Shown in pieces: positions 54,098 to 62,612 of a stretch of DNA of 64,000 nt (position 1 is its first letter; every line of letters starts with the position of its first letter). This DNA comes from Rugosimonospora acidiphila (lineage in GTDB: Bacteria > Actinomycetota > Actinomycetes > Mycobacteriales > Micromonosporaceae), in contig NZ_BAABJQ010000027.1 of assembly GCF_039543385.1 (NCBI RefSeq), positions 51,437-115,436 on the forward strand, written 5' to 3'. Below the pieces are notes generated by a model that did not search any database, was not told the DNA's origin, and saw only the letters and a program-made list of their open reading frames with translations. The position numbers and the translations under genes are program-made.

Positions 54098-56587
54098 ATG
54101 AATCAACGCCGTCAGGTCACCCTCGTCGCCGCGGCCGCGACCCTGCTCGGCACCGCGCCGCTGGCCACCATCTTCGACACCTGGACCTGGAGCATCGACT
54201 GCCTCTTCACGGTGGGCGCGGTCTGCCTCGCCGCGCTGGGCACCCGGGCGCTGCGGGCGCCGATGTGGGCGCAGCTGCTGGGCATGCTCGCCGCGCTGAC
54301 CGTGATGGTCACCTGGCTGTTCGGGGCGAGCACGGCCATCGCCGAAACCATCCCGACCGGCGCCACCCTGCACCACTTCGGTGACCTGCTCACCAGCGCC
54401 AACCGGGACATCAACGACCTCGGCATCCCGGTGCCGGACCGGCAGGGCCTGCTGTTCCTGACCGCGGCGTCGATCGGGCTGGTCGCCATCGTGGTCGACC
54501 TGGTCGCGGTCGGCCTGCGCCGTCCCGCGCTGGCCGGCTTCCCGATGCTGGCCATGTACTGGATCCCGGTCCTGATCCACTCGGACAGCGTCAACTTCGT
54601 CGCCTTCGCGGTCGGCGCGGTCGGCTTCCTGTGGCTGCTGGTCACCGACAACGTGGACCGGGTACGCCGCTTCGGCCGCCGGTTCACCGGCGAGGGGCGC
54701 GACGTCGACGTGTGGGAGCCGTCCCCGCTGGCCGCCGCCGGGCGCCGCCTGGCCGTGGTCGGCGTGGTGGTCGCCATCGTCCTGCCGCTCGCCATCCCGG
54801 GCATGACCAGTGGGTTGCTCAACCGGTTCGGCACCGGCAGCGGCCAGGGCATCGGGCCGGGCGGCAACGGCCGGGGCACCAGCGTCAACCTGTTCTCGGC
54901 GCTGGCCGGCGAGCTGAACAAGAAGAGCACGCAGACCCTGGTGAAGGTGACCACCACCGACCCCGAGCCGTACTACCTGCGCATCGGGGAGGCCGACCGG
55001 CTGGTCGAGGCGGGCTTCAGCTCGCAGCCGGCCCGGGGCGGCAGGTCGGTCATCGCCAACCCGCCCAACGCCGCCATCGTCGGGGCCGGCGTGACCCAGA
55101 AGCAGTACCAAGCCAACATCTCGGTCACCAACAACCTGAACATGGCGCTGCTGCCGGTCTACTCGGTGCCTACCAAGTTCCAGAAGCTGGACGCGAGCTG
55201 GCTCTACGATCCGGGCAGCGGGCTGGTCTACTCCAACCGGTCCACCTCGGCCGGCCGGCAGTACTCCTTTCAGTACCTGCACGCCGACTTCAAGCCGGAG
55301 GCGCTGCGCGCCGCCAAGCCGCTCGGCCCGAACAACGACATCCAGCGGGAGGACACCCAGGTCCCGTCCGAGCCGACCGTCGACGATCTGGTCGCCAGGC
55401 TGGTCGCCGGCAAGACCACGCCGTACGACAAGGTGCTGGCGCTGTACAACTACTTCTCGGCGACCAACGGCTTCCAGTACTCGCTGAGCACGAAGTCGGG
55501 CACCAGCGGCAGCGACATCGTCGACTTCCTCAACAACAAGCGGGGGTACTGCGAGCAGTACGCGTCGGCGCTGGCCTGGATGGTACGGGTGGCCGGCATC
55601 CCCGCCCGGGTCGCGTTCGGCTTCACCCGCGGCAGCCAGCAGCAGGGCGACACGTACGTCCTGACCAACGACAACCTGCACGCCTGGACCGAGGTCTACT
55701 TCGCCGGGTACGGCTGGGTGCCGTTCGACGCCACTCCCACCGCGGGCGTCGCCGGTTCGGTGAGCCCGTCCTGGGCACCCGACGTCAACCACAAGGACGC
55801 CCCTGGCGTCCCCGGCTCGGTGAGCGCGCCCAGCTCGGCCGGCCCCACCAGCTCGGCCGCACCGGGTCATCGTGCGCTGCCCGACGACACCAACCCGGGC
55901 GCCGGCGCCGGCGCCCTGCGAGCGAACGGGTCGACGTGGCCGTGGTACCTGATCGGCGCGATCGTGCTGCTCCTGATGCTGCTCGCGGTCCCGGCCCTGC
56001 GCCGGTCGGCGATCCGCCGTGGCCGCCGGCCCCGGCTGGCGTCGGGCGCGCGCACCGGCCGATCGCTGCGCGCGGCCACCCCGGTTCCCGGGTCCACCCA
56101 GCCCGCACCCGGTGAGATGAGGGTGGTCGAGGACGCCGGCTGGGCCGAGCTGGCCCGGCTCGACGCGCACGCGACCTGGGACGAACTGCTGGACACCCTG
56201 GTGGATCACCGGATCCTGGTGGACGAGGCCGAGACGCCGCGGGTCACGGTGGAGCGACTGGCCGGCTCGCTGTACCTGAATGCCGACGGCGTGGAGGGCG
56301 TACGGGTGATCGGCCGGGCCGAGGAGCGGGCCCGGTACGCGAAGGAGCCGCTGCCCACCGCCGGCCTCTCCGAATCGCTGCGCGCGGTCCGCTCGTCGAT
56401 CGCCGGCCGGGTGTCCCGGCGCACCCGCCTGCGGGCGCTCGTGCTACCGCCGTCGGTCCTTGATCGCTGGCGAACCGGCCTGGTGAGCTCCACCAACTCG
56501 GCGACGTCGGCGGTGACCCGCTCGTGGGAGCGGACCGTGCGGGTGCTCAGCCCGCGTCGGCTGTTGCCGGGCCGGGCCGGCCGCTAG
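54098..56587 (+). CDS. TgpA-type transglutaminase-like membrane protein
   Basis: The 829-aa protein has about six N-terminal helices (DUF3488-like), a periplasmic transglutaminase core with C485 (RGYCEQYASALAWMVRVAGIPARVAFGF), H528 (DNLHAWTEVYF) and D544 (GWVPFDATP), then one more helix (STWPWYLIGAIVLLLMLLAVPAL) and a DUF4129-like tail. The triad is complete. It is the third gene of the MoxR-DUF58-TgpA cluster, 37 bp after DUF58. A hairpin at 56831-56867 ends the unit. Confidence 0.92.
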   Translation: MNQRRQVTLVAAAATLLGTAPLATIFDTWTWSIDCLFTVGAVCLAALGTRALRAPMWAQLLGMLAALTVMVTWLFGASTAIAETIPTGATLHHFGDLLTSANRDINDLGIPVPDRQGLLFLTAASIGLVAIVVDLVAVGLRRPALAGFPMLAMYWIPVLIHSDSVNFVAFAVGAVGFLWLLVTDNVDRVRRFGRRFTGEGRDVDVWEPSPLAAAGRRLAVVGVVVAIVLPLAIPGMTSGLLNRFGTGSGQGIGPGGNGRGTSVNLFSALAGELNKKSTQTLVKVTTTDPEPYYLRIGEADRLVEAGFSSQPARGGRSVIANPPNAAIVGAGVTQKQYQANISVTNNLNMALLPVYSVPTKFQKLDASWLYDPGSGLVYSNRSTSAGRQYSFQYLHADFKPEALRAAKPLGPNNDIQREDTQVPSEPTVDDLVARLVAGKTTPYDKVLALYNYFSATNGFQYSLSTKSGTSGSDIVDFLNNKRGYCEQYASALAWMVRVAGIPARVAFGFTRGSQQQGDTYVLTNDNLHAWTEVYFAGYGWVPFDATPTAGVAGSVSPSWAPDVNHKDAPGVPGSVSAPSSAGPTSSAAPGHRALPDDTNPGAGAGALRANGSTWPWYLIGAIVLLLMLLAVPALRRSAIRRGRRPRLASGARTGRSLRAATPVPGSTQPAPGEMRVVEDAGWAELARLDAHATWDELLDTLVDHRILVDEAETPRVTVERLAGSLYLNADGVEGVRVIGRAEERARYAKEPLPTAGLSESLRAVRSSIAGRVSRRTRLRALVLPPSVLDRWRTGLVSSTNSATSAVTRSWERTVRVLSPRRLLPGRAGR

Positions 56588-56623
56588 ACCCGCACCGGGC
56601 CGGAGCCGAGCGTTCCGGCCCGC

Positions 56624-56704
56624 CACGAACCCAAGCCCGGCCACGAACCCCAGCCGCCACGAACCCCAGCCGCCACGAACCCCAGCCGCCACGAACTCCA
56701 GCCC
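56624..56704. repeat. 16-bp minisatellite (cacgaaccccagccgc)
   Basis: There are copies starting at 56624, 56642, 56658, 56674 and 56690. The last four are at an exact 16-bp period and the first is 18 bp away. The array lies between convergent genes and has no coding role I can see. Confidence 0.85.
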
Positions 56705-56830
56705 CGCCGCCAATCCAGCCCGGCCACCCAATCCGGGCCCGGCCGGCCGGCGCTGACCGGGCGGGGTGAGCCCGAGGGTGAACGCGGATGAGATCGCCGG
56801 GTGAGGCCGGGATGATCCCGGGGGTGAGGC

Positions 56831-56867
56831 GTGGTGAAGGGCGGCCCGGTGGGCCGCCCTTCACCAC
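56831..56867. terminator. Bidirectional hairpin between tgpA and DUF3040 genes
   Basis: A perfect 17-bp stem (56831-56847 with 56851-56867) with a 3-nt loop (ggt), between convergent genes, so it can end both transcripts. There is no T-run. Confidence 0.85.
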
Positions 56868-56902
56868 ATGCCGCCGGCCGTCCTCCAGGGACGGCCGGAT
56901 CG

Positions 56903-57286
56903 CTATCTACGGTCCTCAGGGCGCTGACGCCAGCGCTCTTCCAGCCGGTCGATCAAGGAACTGCGCCGTTGTCGAGTGGGTCGGCGGGCTGCCCCACCGA
57001 CCGCTCGAAGCTCGGTGCCGTGCGCGCGGCGTAAGGAAGTCAAGCCGAACGCGGCGGCGATCAACATGACCACGAAGCCCGCCACACCTAGCAGGGCACT
57101 CTTACTGGCGACCCCATAGACGACCAGCGCCAGACCAGCCACGACGAGAGCACCGGCAACCAGCAGCCGGCGTCGGGCGTGGAAACGCGGGTCGGTGGCG
57201 CGCACGGCCGAGGCGAATTTCGGGTCCTCGGCAAGCGACCGCTCGATCTGCTCGAACAGCCGCTGCTCGTGTTCCGAGAGCGGCAC
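56903..57286 (-). CDS. DUF3040 membrane protein
   Basis: The 127-aa protein begins with the DUF3040 hallmark MPLSEHEQRLFEQIERSLAEDPKFA, followed by two hydrophobic segments (LLVAGALVVAGLALVVYGV and LLGVAGFVVMLIAAAFGLTSL) and a basic tail. The function is unknown; DUF3040 proteins are actinobacterial. The GTG start follows a GAGGAG SD. It lies 118 bp after the dinB stop. Confidence 0.9.
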   Translation of the reverse strand: MPLSEHEQRLFEQIERSLAEDPKFASAVRATDPRFHARRRLLVAGALVVAGLALVVYGVASKSALLGVAGFVVMLIAAAFGLTSLRRAHGTELRAVGGAARRPTRQRRSSLIDRLEERWRQRPEDRR

Positions 57287-57404
57287 GGCACTCCTCCCCG
57301 GTCATCGATGTCGCTCCAGTATGGATCGACGGACCGTAACAGCCGGGTGGCTGCTTACCGGCAAGTCTACGAGGGGCTACCCGGGTCGGAAAGCCGGTCG
57401 ACGC

Positions 57405-58721
57405 TCAGGTGTCGGGATTTTCCTCCGCGGCCTCCCCCTTGCCCCCATTCCACGGGCCCGGCGCCCCCGACCACTTCGACTCGCCCACCCCATCGGGGTT
57501 ACGCGTCAGCAGGCTCGCCGGGCGCACCGCGCCCGCCCCGAACCTGGCCACGGCCGCGTCGGCCGCCCGCTCCGCCTCCGGCCAGCCGTGCTCCCGACCG
57601 TCGAGCGCGAGCTGGCGCGGTGCGCGCCCGGCCTCGATCAGACCCTCGACCCGCACCCCGAGGAGCCGGATCCGGTCGCCGGGCCGCAATATGTCATAGA
57701 GCGCCCAAGCCGTCTCAAAGACTTCATTGGTCACGTCGGTCGGCGCTGGCAGGGTGCGCGAGCGGCTGAGGGTGCGGAAGTCGGCGAGCCTCACCTTGAT
57801 CGACACCGTCCGACCGGCCTGGCCCGCCTGGCGCAGCCGGGCGGCCGCCTTACCGGCCAGCGCCAGCAAGGTGCGCCGCACCACGGCCGGGTCGTCCACA
57901 TCGACGTCGAACGTGGTCTCCGCGCCGATCGACTTCTCCACATGCTCCGGCACCACCGCGCGTGGATCGCGGCCCCAGGCCAGCTCGTGGAGGTGGGTGG
58001 CCGCCGCCTCGCCGAGCGCCGACCGGATCATGGCAACCGGCGCGTGCGCGAGGTCGCGAACGGTGGCCAGGCCGAGCCGGCGCAACGCCTCGGCGCTGCG
58101 CTCCCCCACCCCCCACAGCGCCGCCACCGGCAGCGGGTGCAGGTAGTCGAGGACCCGGTCGACGGGCACCACCACCATGCCGTCGGGCTTCGCCCGGGTC
58201 GAGGCCAGCTTGGCCACGAACTTGCTGGGGGCCACCCCGACCGAACAGGTCAACGCCTGCTCGGCGGCGACCCGCTGGCGGACGGCCGCGGCGATCGACG
58301 CCGGCCGGCCGAGCAGCCGCTGGGCGCCGGCTACGTCGAGGAACGCCTCGTCCATGGAGAGGGGCTCGACCAGCGGCGTGACCGCCCGGAAGATCCGCAT
58401 TACGGCGCGCGAGGCACGCGAATACTCCGCGAAGTCGGGCGGCAGGAAAATCGCGTCGGGGCACAGCCGCCGCGCCCGGACGCTGGGCATCGCGCTGCGC
58501 ACCCCGAACGTGCGCGCCTCATAGCTGGCCGAGCTGACCACGCCGCGCGGACCGATCCCGCCAACCACGACCGGACGGCCCCGCAGCTCCGGGCGGCGGC
58601 GCACCTCGACCGAGGCGAAGAAGGCGTCCATGTCGACGTGCAGGATGGTGCAGCCGGTGTCGTCGGCGTCCGGCCCGAAGCCGGCCGCCGGCCCCCGTGG
58701 TACCTCCTGGCTACGCCCCAC
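57405..58721 (-). CDS. dinB: DNA polymerase IV (Y-family, DinB)
   Basis: The 438-aa translesion polymerase has the catalytic acidic motifs HVDMDAFFASVE and LSMDEAFLDV, the steric YEARTFGVRSAM loop and the helix-hairpin-helix WGVGERSAEALRRLG, followed by the little finger. No clear C-terminal beta-clamp peptide was identified. GTG 58721 lies 6 nt after TACCCT (58728-58733), suggesting a leaderless mRNA. The open frame further upstream runs through the 33-bp repeats and is not supported. Confidence 0.95.
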   Translation of the reverse strand: MGRSQEVPRGPAAGFGPDADDTGCTILHVDMDAFFASVEVRRRPELRGRPVVVGGIGPRGVVSSASYEARTFGVRSAMPSVRARRLCPDAIFLPPDFAEYSRASRAVMRIFRAVTPLVEPLSMDEAFLDVAGAQRLLGRPASIAAAVRQRVAAEQALTCSVGVAPSKFVAKLASTRAKPDGMVVVPVDRVLDYLHPLPVAALWGVGERSAEALRRLGLATVRDLAHAPVAMIRSALGEAAATHLHELAWGRDPRAVVPEHVEKSIGAETTFDVDVDDPAVVRRTLLALAGKAAARLRQAGQAGRTVSIKVRLADFRTLSRSRTLPAPTDVTNEVFETAWALYDILRPGDRIRLLGVRVEGLIEAGRAPRQLALDGREHGWPEAERAADAAVARFGAGAVRPASLLTRNPDGVGESKWSGAPGPWNGGKGEAAEENPDT

Positions 58722-58727
58722 GCCGCG

Positions 58728-58733
58728 AGGGTA
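58728..58733 (-). promoter_or_regulatory. -10 of dinB, leaderless
   Basis: TACCCT on the minus strand ends 6 nt before GTG 58721. No SOS box was seen next to it. Confidence 0.5.
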
Positions 58734-58814
58734 GCCGGCGCCCCCGACATTTCCCGGCGCACCCGTGCGGGTCGCGCGGCGAACCGCCGGTGGGAGCCAG
58801 GCCAGGTCAGGGCC

Positions 58815-58905
58815 GAGCCGCGCCAGGGCCAAGGGGCGCGAGAGCACGAGCCGCGCCAGGGCCAAGGGGCGCGCGAGCACGAGCCGCGCCAGGACCAAGC
58901 CGCGT
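58815..58905. repeat. 33-bp tandem repeat upstream of dinB
   Basis: Three units start at 58815, 58848 and 58881 with an exact 33-bp period (core gagccgcgccagggccaagg). The third is partial. The array lies between the dinB promoter and the phosphoesterase terminator. Confidence 0.85.
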
Positions 58906-58938
58906 CGGGGGCGGAGAGGCGTCGGGATGGGGGCGGCA

Positions 58939-58978
58939 AGGAGCCGGGGGCGTTATGTCCGGTTCGCCCCCGGCTCCT
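58939..58978 (-). terminator. Terminator of the Tat-exported phosphoesterase gene
   Basis: A perfect 14-bp stem (58939-58952 with 58965-58978) with a 12-nt loop, 20 bp after the stop of the phosphoesterase gene. Confidence 0.8.
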
Positions 58979-58997
58979 CGGTCAAGAACTCAGCCGC

Positions 58998-60428
58998 TTA
59001 CGGGACCTGCGGCTTGTTGCCCTTCTGCTGGGTGGGCAGGCTCTGCTCGGTGGCGGGAGCCGTCGGCTTGGGCAGGTGGGCCACCTCATACTGGGCCGCG
59101 GCCAGGCCGGCTGCCGTACCGGGCAGGGTCGGCGCCGTCTTGATCGCGTCCCGGAACCGGAACGCCGAGGTCAGGTCCCCGAAGGTCTCCCGGCGCCAGT
59201 CGGTGATGTTCGGCTCGCGCACCCCGGTGAACTTCTCCAGGAACTGCAGCACCGAGGTGTGGTCGAACTGCTCGGTGGCGACCCAGCCACCGGCGGTCCA
59301 CGGCGAGACGATGATCAGCGGCACCCGGAAGCCGCCACCGATCGGCAAGCCGTTGATGAACTCACCCGGGGTACCGGGCTTCGGCACCGGCGGGGCGACG
59401 TGGTCGAACAGGCCGTCGTTCTCGTCGTAGTTGAGGATGAAGGCGGTCTTCGCCCAGACCTTCGGGTTCGACGCGATGGCCTCGATCTTGCTGGCCACGT
59501 AGTCGGCGCCGACGGCGGGCAGGTAGCTCGGGTGCTCGGACTGGGTGCTCGTCGGCAGGATCCAGGACACCGTGGGCAGGTTGTCATTCGCCGCGTCGTA
59601 CTCGAACTGGCCGTGCGGGTCGGTCACCATGCCACGGTCGTGCAGCGGGTCACCCGGCTGGGCGGCCTGGAACTGCGCGAACTCCGACAGCATGTTGGTG
59701 CCGTAGTTGTCGGACTCCTGATAGACCTTCCAGCTGATGCCGGCCGCCTGCAGGCGCTCGGCGTAGGTGGTCCACCGGTACGGGCCGTTCGGCGTGTTGT
59801 TGGCGGTGATCGGGCCGCCGAACTTGCCATCGGCGTCGACCATGCCGGTCATCCAGTAGAGCCGGTTCGGCCAGGTCGGGCCCATCATCGAGCAGAAGTA
59901 GTTGTCGCCCAGCGTGAACGCCTCGGCGAGCGCGAACTGGAACGGGATGTCGTCGCGCGTGTAGTAGCCCATCACGTACGGGCCGTTGGCCTTGTCCGCG
60001 GCGCGGTGCGCCGGCAGCCAGTTGTCCATCTTGCCGTTGTTCCACGCCGAGTGCTGCACGTCGTACGCGTGGCTGGTCGACGGAATGGCCTGGGCGCTGC
60101 TGGCCCGGGTGTTCAGGTGGAACGGCAGCGTGTAGCCGTCGGGGTTCTGCGGGTCGGGCTGGTAGAACACCGAGCGCCCGGTGGACAGCTTCAAGGCGTG
60201 CTTGTCGCCGAAGCCGCGGACCCCGGCCATGGTGCCGAAGTAGTGGTCGAAGGAACGGTTCTCCTGCATGAGCAGCACGACGTGCTCGATGTCCTTGAGC
60301 GACGAGCGACGCGGCGCGTCCTTCGCCAGCGCCTTCTGGACGCTGACCGGGAGCAGGGAGGATGCCACGCCAGCGCCGGCAGCGGCGGCCGAGCCGGCGA
60401 GCAGCCGACGCCTGGTGAGTTCAGGCAT
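58998..60428 (-). CDS. Tat-exported phosphoesterase (phospholipase C / acid phosphatase family)
   Basis: The 476-aa enzyme of the PF04185-type phosphoesterase family has a Tat signal (MPELTRRRLLAGSAAAAGAGVA) and the hallmark LLMQENRSFDHYFGTMAGVRGF. HVAPPVP and FDHTSVLQFLEKFTG are typical. It lacks the C-terminal domains of the ~700-aa PlcH/PlcN enzymes. The substrate (phospholipid or phosphomonoester) cannot be decided. ATG 60428 is 9 nt after GGGGTG. A candidate control box lies at 60505-60526. Confidence 0.9.
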   Translation of the reverse strand: MPELTRRRLLAGSAAAAGAGVASSLLPVSVQKALAKDAPRRSSLKDIEHVVLLMQENRSFDHYFGTMAGVRGFGDKHALKLSTGRSVFYQPDPQNPDGYTLPFHLNTRASSAQAIPSTSHAYDVQHSAWNNGKMDNWLPAHRAADKANGPYVMGYYTRDDIPFQFALAEAFTLGDNYFCSMMGPTWPNRLYWMTGMVDADGKFGGPITANNTPNGPYRWTTYAERLQAAGISWKVYQESDNYGTNMLSEFAQFQAAQPGDPLHDRGMVTDPHGQFEYDAANDNLPTVSWILPTSTQSEHPSYLPAVGADYVASKIEAIASNPKVWAKTAFILNYDENDGLFDHVAPPVPKPGTPGEFINGLPIGGGFRVPLIIVSPWTAGGWVATEQFDHTSVLQFLEKFTGVREPNITDWRRETFGDLTSAFRFRDAIKTAPTLPGTAAGLAAAQYEVAHLPKPTAPATEQSLPTQQKGNKPQVP

Positions 60429-60504
60429 GTGAAAATACACCCCAATCAATGGGCGATCTTGACAAGCCAGTACTCTTCCGAACCCGCGCGGCGAAGCGAC
60501 GAGC

Positions 60505-60526
60505 CTCAATCGAACCTTTGTTTAAC
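60505..60526. promoter_or_regulatory. Possible PHO-box or SOS-box upstream of the phosphoesterase
   Basis: On the minus strand two 11-nt direct units (GTTAAACAAAG, GTTCGATTGAG) resemble a PHO box. The same bases on the plus strand read TCGAAC-N4-GTTTAA, a degenerate actinobacterial LexA site. The gene type favours phosphate control. This is weak evidence. Confidence 0.3.
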
Positions 60527-60552
60527 CACAGATGGCCGTTCGAACGACCCGG

Positions 60553-61689
60553 CTAAGCCGATCGGCCGACCGCGACAATGAGCGGCACGGCCCGCTCCAC
60601 GTCGCTGTCGGACCCGTGGTACGCCACCAGCCGCCCCACCGACTTCCGGTCCCGCCGCCCGTCCAGCACCGCGTACCGGTCCTGGCAGATCACCACCACG
60701 TCCCCGATGCGCGCCAGATGGGCCTCGGACACCGGGCCGAACCAGCCGCCGGTGACCGCCTCGTCGCGGGCCAGCACCCGGGCGGCCGGCCCGAGCACGC
60801 CGCGCCAGGCGGCCAGCACGTCGGACTCCGCGCCCGGCCGGGTGTGCACGTACCGCACCCGGGGCTCGCCGGCCAGCACCGTGACACCGTCCCGCAGTCG
60901 CGAGTGGTCGACCAGGTCGTACCGGTGGTCGGCCGGCACGTCCAGCATTCCGTGGTCGGCGGTCACCAGCAGCGCCGCGTCGGCGGGCAGCCCGTCGATC
61001 AGCCGGGTGAGCAGCCGGTCCACATCGGACGCCGCCGCTGACCACTGCCGGGAGGAGAGGCCGCACACGTGCGCGGTCGTGTCCAGGGCCGAGTGGTAGC
61101 CGTACACGAGCCGGTGATCCGCCAGCGCCGCGAGGATCCGGTCGGTCAGCTCCTCGTCGGTGGCGGGGAGGTACCGGGCACCCCGGTACACGGCGGCGCT
61201 CAGCCCGCTGCCCTCGTACTCCGGCCGGGCCACCACGCACGCCGGCATGCCGGACCGCGCGGCGAGGGCGAACTGGGTGGGTACCGGCTGCCACCGCTCC
61301 GGGTCGGGATCGTCGCCCCACGTGACGTGGTTGAGCACCCGGCGGCTGCCGGGGACGTTGACCGTGAAGCCGAGGATGCCGTGCGCACCGGGCCCGGTAC
61401 CGGTGCTCAGGGTGGCCAGGCTGACCGGTGTGGTGGACGGGAACGGCGCGGTCAGCTCGGCCAGGGTGCCCAGCCGGCCGGCGAGCACCTCGGCCAGTAC
61501 CGGCGAGGTGCGGGCGGCCATCGGGAGCAGGTGGTACCCGAGCCCGTCGACGAGCAGCACGACGACGCGGCGTACCCCGTCCAGCCGCTCGCGCAGCCCC
61601 AGCCGGTCGGGGCTGCCCGGCACGCCCAGCACGGCGAGCGCGCTGGGCAGCACGTCGGCCAGGCCAGCGGCCGGGCCCGGTCCGCTCAC
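60553..61689 (-). CDS. Alkaline-phosphatase-superfamily phosphodiesterase (NPP type)
   Basis: The 378-aa enzyme has the metal Asp in VVVLLVDGLGYHLL, the Thr nucleophile region FPSTTPVSLATLSTG, GYHSALDTTAHVCG and the metal pair in VTADHGMLD. This fits nucleotide pyrophosphatase/phosphodiesterases. There is no clear signal peptide. GTG 61689 overlaps the methyltransferase stop by 4 bp, so it is co-transcribed. The substrate is not predictable. Confidence 0.9.
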   Translation of the reverse strand: MSGPGPAAGLADVLPSALAVLGVPGSPDRLGLRERLDGVRRVVVLLVDGLGYHLLPMAARTSPVLAEVLAGRLGTLAELTAPFPSTTPVSLATLSTGTGPGAHGILGFTVNVPGSRRVLNHVTWGDDPDPERWQPVPTQFALAARSGMPACVVARPEYEGSGLSAAVYRGARYLPATDEELTDRILAALADHRLVYGYHSALDTTAHVCGLSSRQWSAAASDVDRLLTRLIDGLPADAALLVTADHGMLDVPADHRYDLVDHSRLRDGVTVLAGEPRVRYVHTRPGAESDVLAAWRGVLGPAARVLARDEAVTGGWFGPVSEAHLARIGDVVVICQDRYAVLDGRRDRKSVGRLVAYHGSDSDVERAVPLIVAVGRSA

Positions 61690-62417
61690 GGCTTGCGCGC
61701 GAACAGATGCAACTGGGTGGCGATGTCCCGGTAGGGCGGCAGCTCGGCCGCGATCAGCTCCAGCGCCAGCAGCGTGTCCGGGTCGGCGTCGGCGACCGCA
61801 CCGGGTACCAGGTCGGCCACCACCCGTACCCCCTGGATCCGCTCCACCACCAGGCCGGCGGTGCCCAGCAGGGCGGTGGCCCCGGCCGGGTCGAAGCGCC
61901 GGCGCAGCTTGTCGCCCGCCCCGGCGCGCCCGGCCGGGTCGCTCAGCAGCGCGGCGGCCACCCCCAGATGACCGCTCATCGCGCGGGACAGTACGGCGGC
62001 GGCCCGGTTGGCGACCACCACCGAGACGGCGCCCCCTGGCCGCAGCGTGGACGCCAGCGCGCCGACCACCCCGGCCGGGTCGTCGACGACCTCGAGCAGG
62101 CTGTGGCACAGGATCAAGTCGGCTGAACCGGCCGGTACCAGCTCGGCGAGGCGGTCGCCGTCGCCCTGCACCGCGGCCACCCGCCCGGCCACCCCGGCCT
62201 CGGCCGCCCGGCGGGTCAGCGCGGCCAGCGCGTCCGGGCTGGCATCGACGACGGTGACCCGATGCCCGGCCTCGGCCAGCGGCACGGCGAAACCGCCGGT
62301 GCCACCCCCGACATCGATCACTACCAGGTTGGTGCCGCGGCGGTCGGTCTCTTCACGCAGCGCGGCCCAGACCACGGCGGTTCGTGGCTCGGCGGGCCGG
62401 GTGTGTGTTCGCTCCAC
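61686..62417 (-). CDS. SAM-dependent methyltransferase
   Basis: The 243-aa class I methyltransferase has motif I LVVIDVGGGTGGFAVPLAEAG, VDASPDALAAL and VPAGSADLILCHSLLEVVDDPAGVVGALASTLRPGGAVSVVV. It resembles UbiE/CmoA-type enzymes and the substrate is unknown. GTG 62417 lies 7 nt after a TAGGCT element, so it may be leaderless. The in-frame extension to 62570 is low complexity and was rejected. Confidence 0.88.
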   Translation of the reverse strand: MERTHTRPAEPRTAVVWAALREETDRRGTNLVVIDVGGGTGGFAVPLAEAGHRVTVVDASPDALAALTRRAAEAGVAGRVAAVQGDGDRLAELVPAGSADLILCHSLLEVVDDPAGVVGALASTLRPGGAVSVVVANRAAAVLSRAMSGHLGVAAALLSDPAGRAGAGDKLRRRFDPAGATALLGTAGLVVERIQGVRVVADLVPGAVADADPDTLLALELIAAELPPYRDIATQLHLFARKP

Positions 62418-62612
62418 CCCCGGCAGCCTACGCGGGCGGCGGTCCTCCGTGCGGGCGCGCCGCCCCACGGCGCCCGTGGCCGTCGCTGTGGGCGCTGACC
62501 AGCGGCTCGCCGCCGGATGCTCGGGCGCCTCGACCTGCCGGGAACCGGACTCCGGTGACGACACCGACACCGGAGTCGGACGCCGGCCCCCGCGACCGCT
62601 GGCCGGCCGCGC

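Larger units (their letters stand above)
56588..56902. other. Convergent 315-bp gap with minisatellite and terminator
   Basis: It contains the 16-bp repeat array (56624-56704) and the perfect 17-bp hairpin (56831-56867). The rest is low-complexity GC-rich sequence (gtgaggccgggatgatcccggg near 56800) without a supported gene. Confidence 0.7.

Noticed and set aside
53837..56209. 790-codon open frame antisense to tgpA
   Set aside because: It is a mirror frame of a gene with a complete catalytic triad, and no motif is present in it.
57195..60581. Very long open frame on the plus strand (over 1,100 codons)
   Set aside because: It is antisense to dinB, the phosphoesterase and DUF3040 and shows only His/Arg/Gln-rich GC-frame composition with no domain. 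Long antisense frames are expected in GC-rich DNA.
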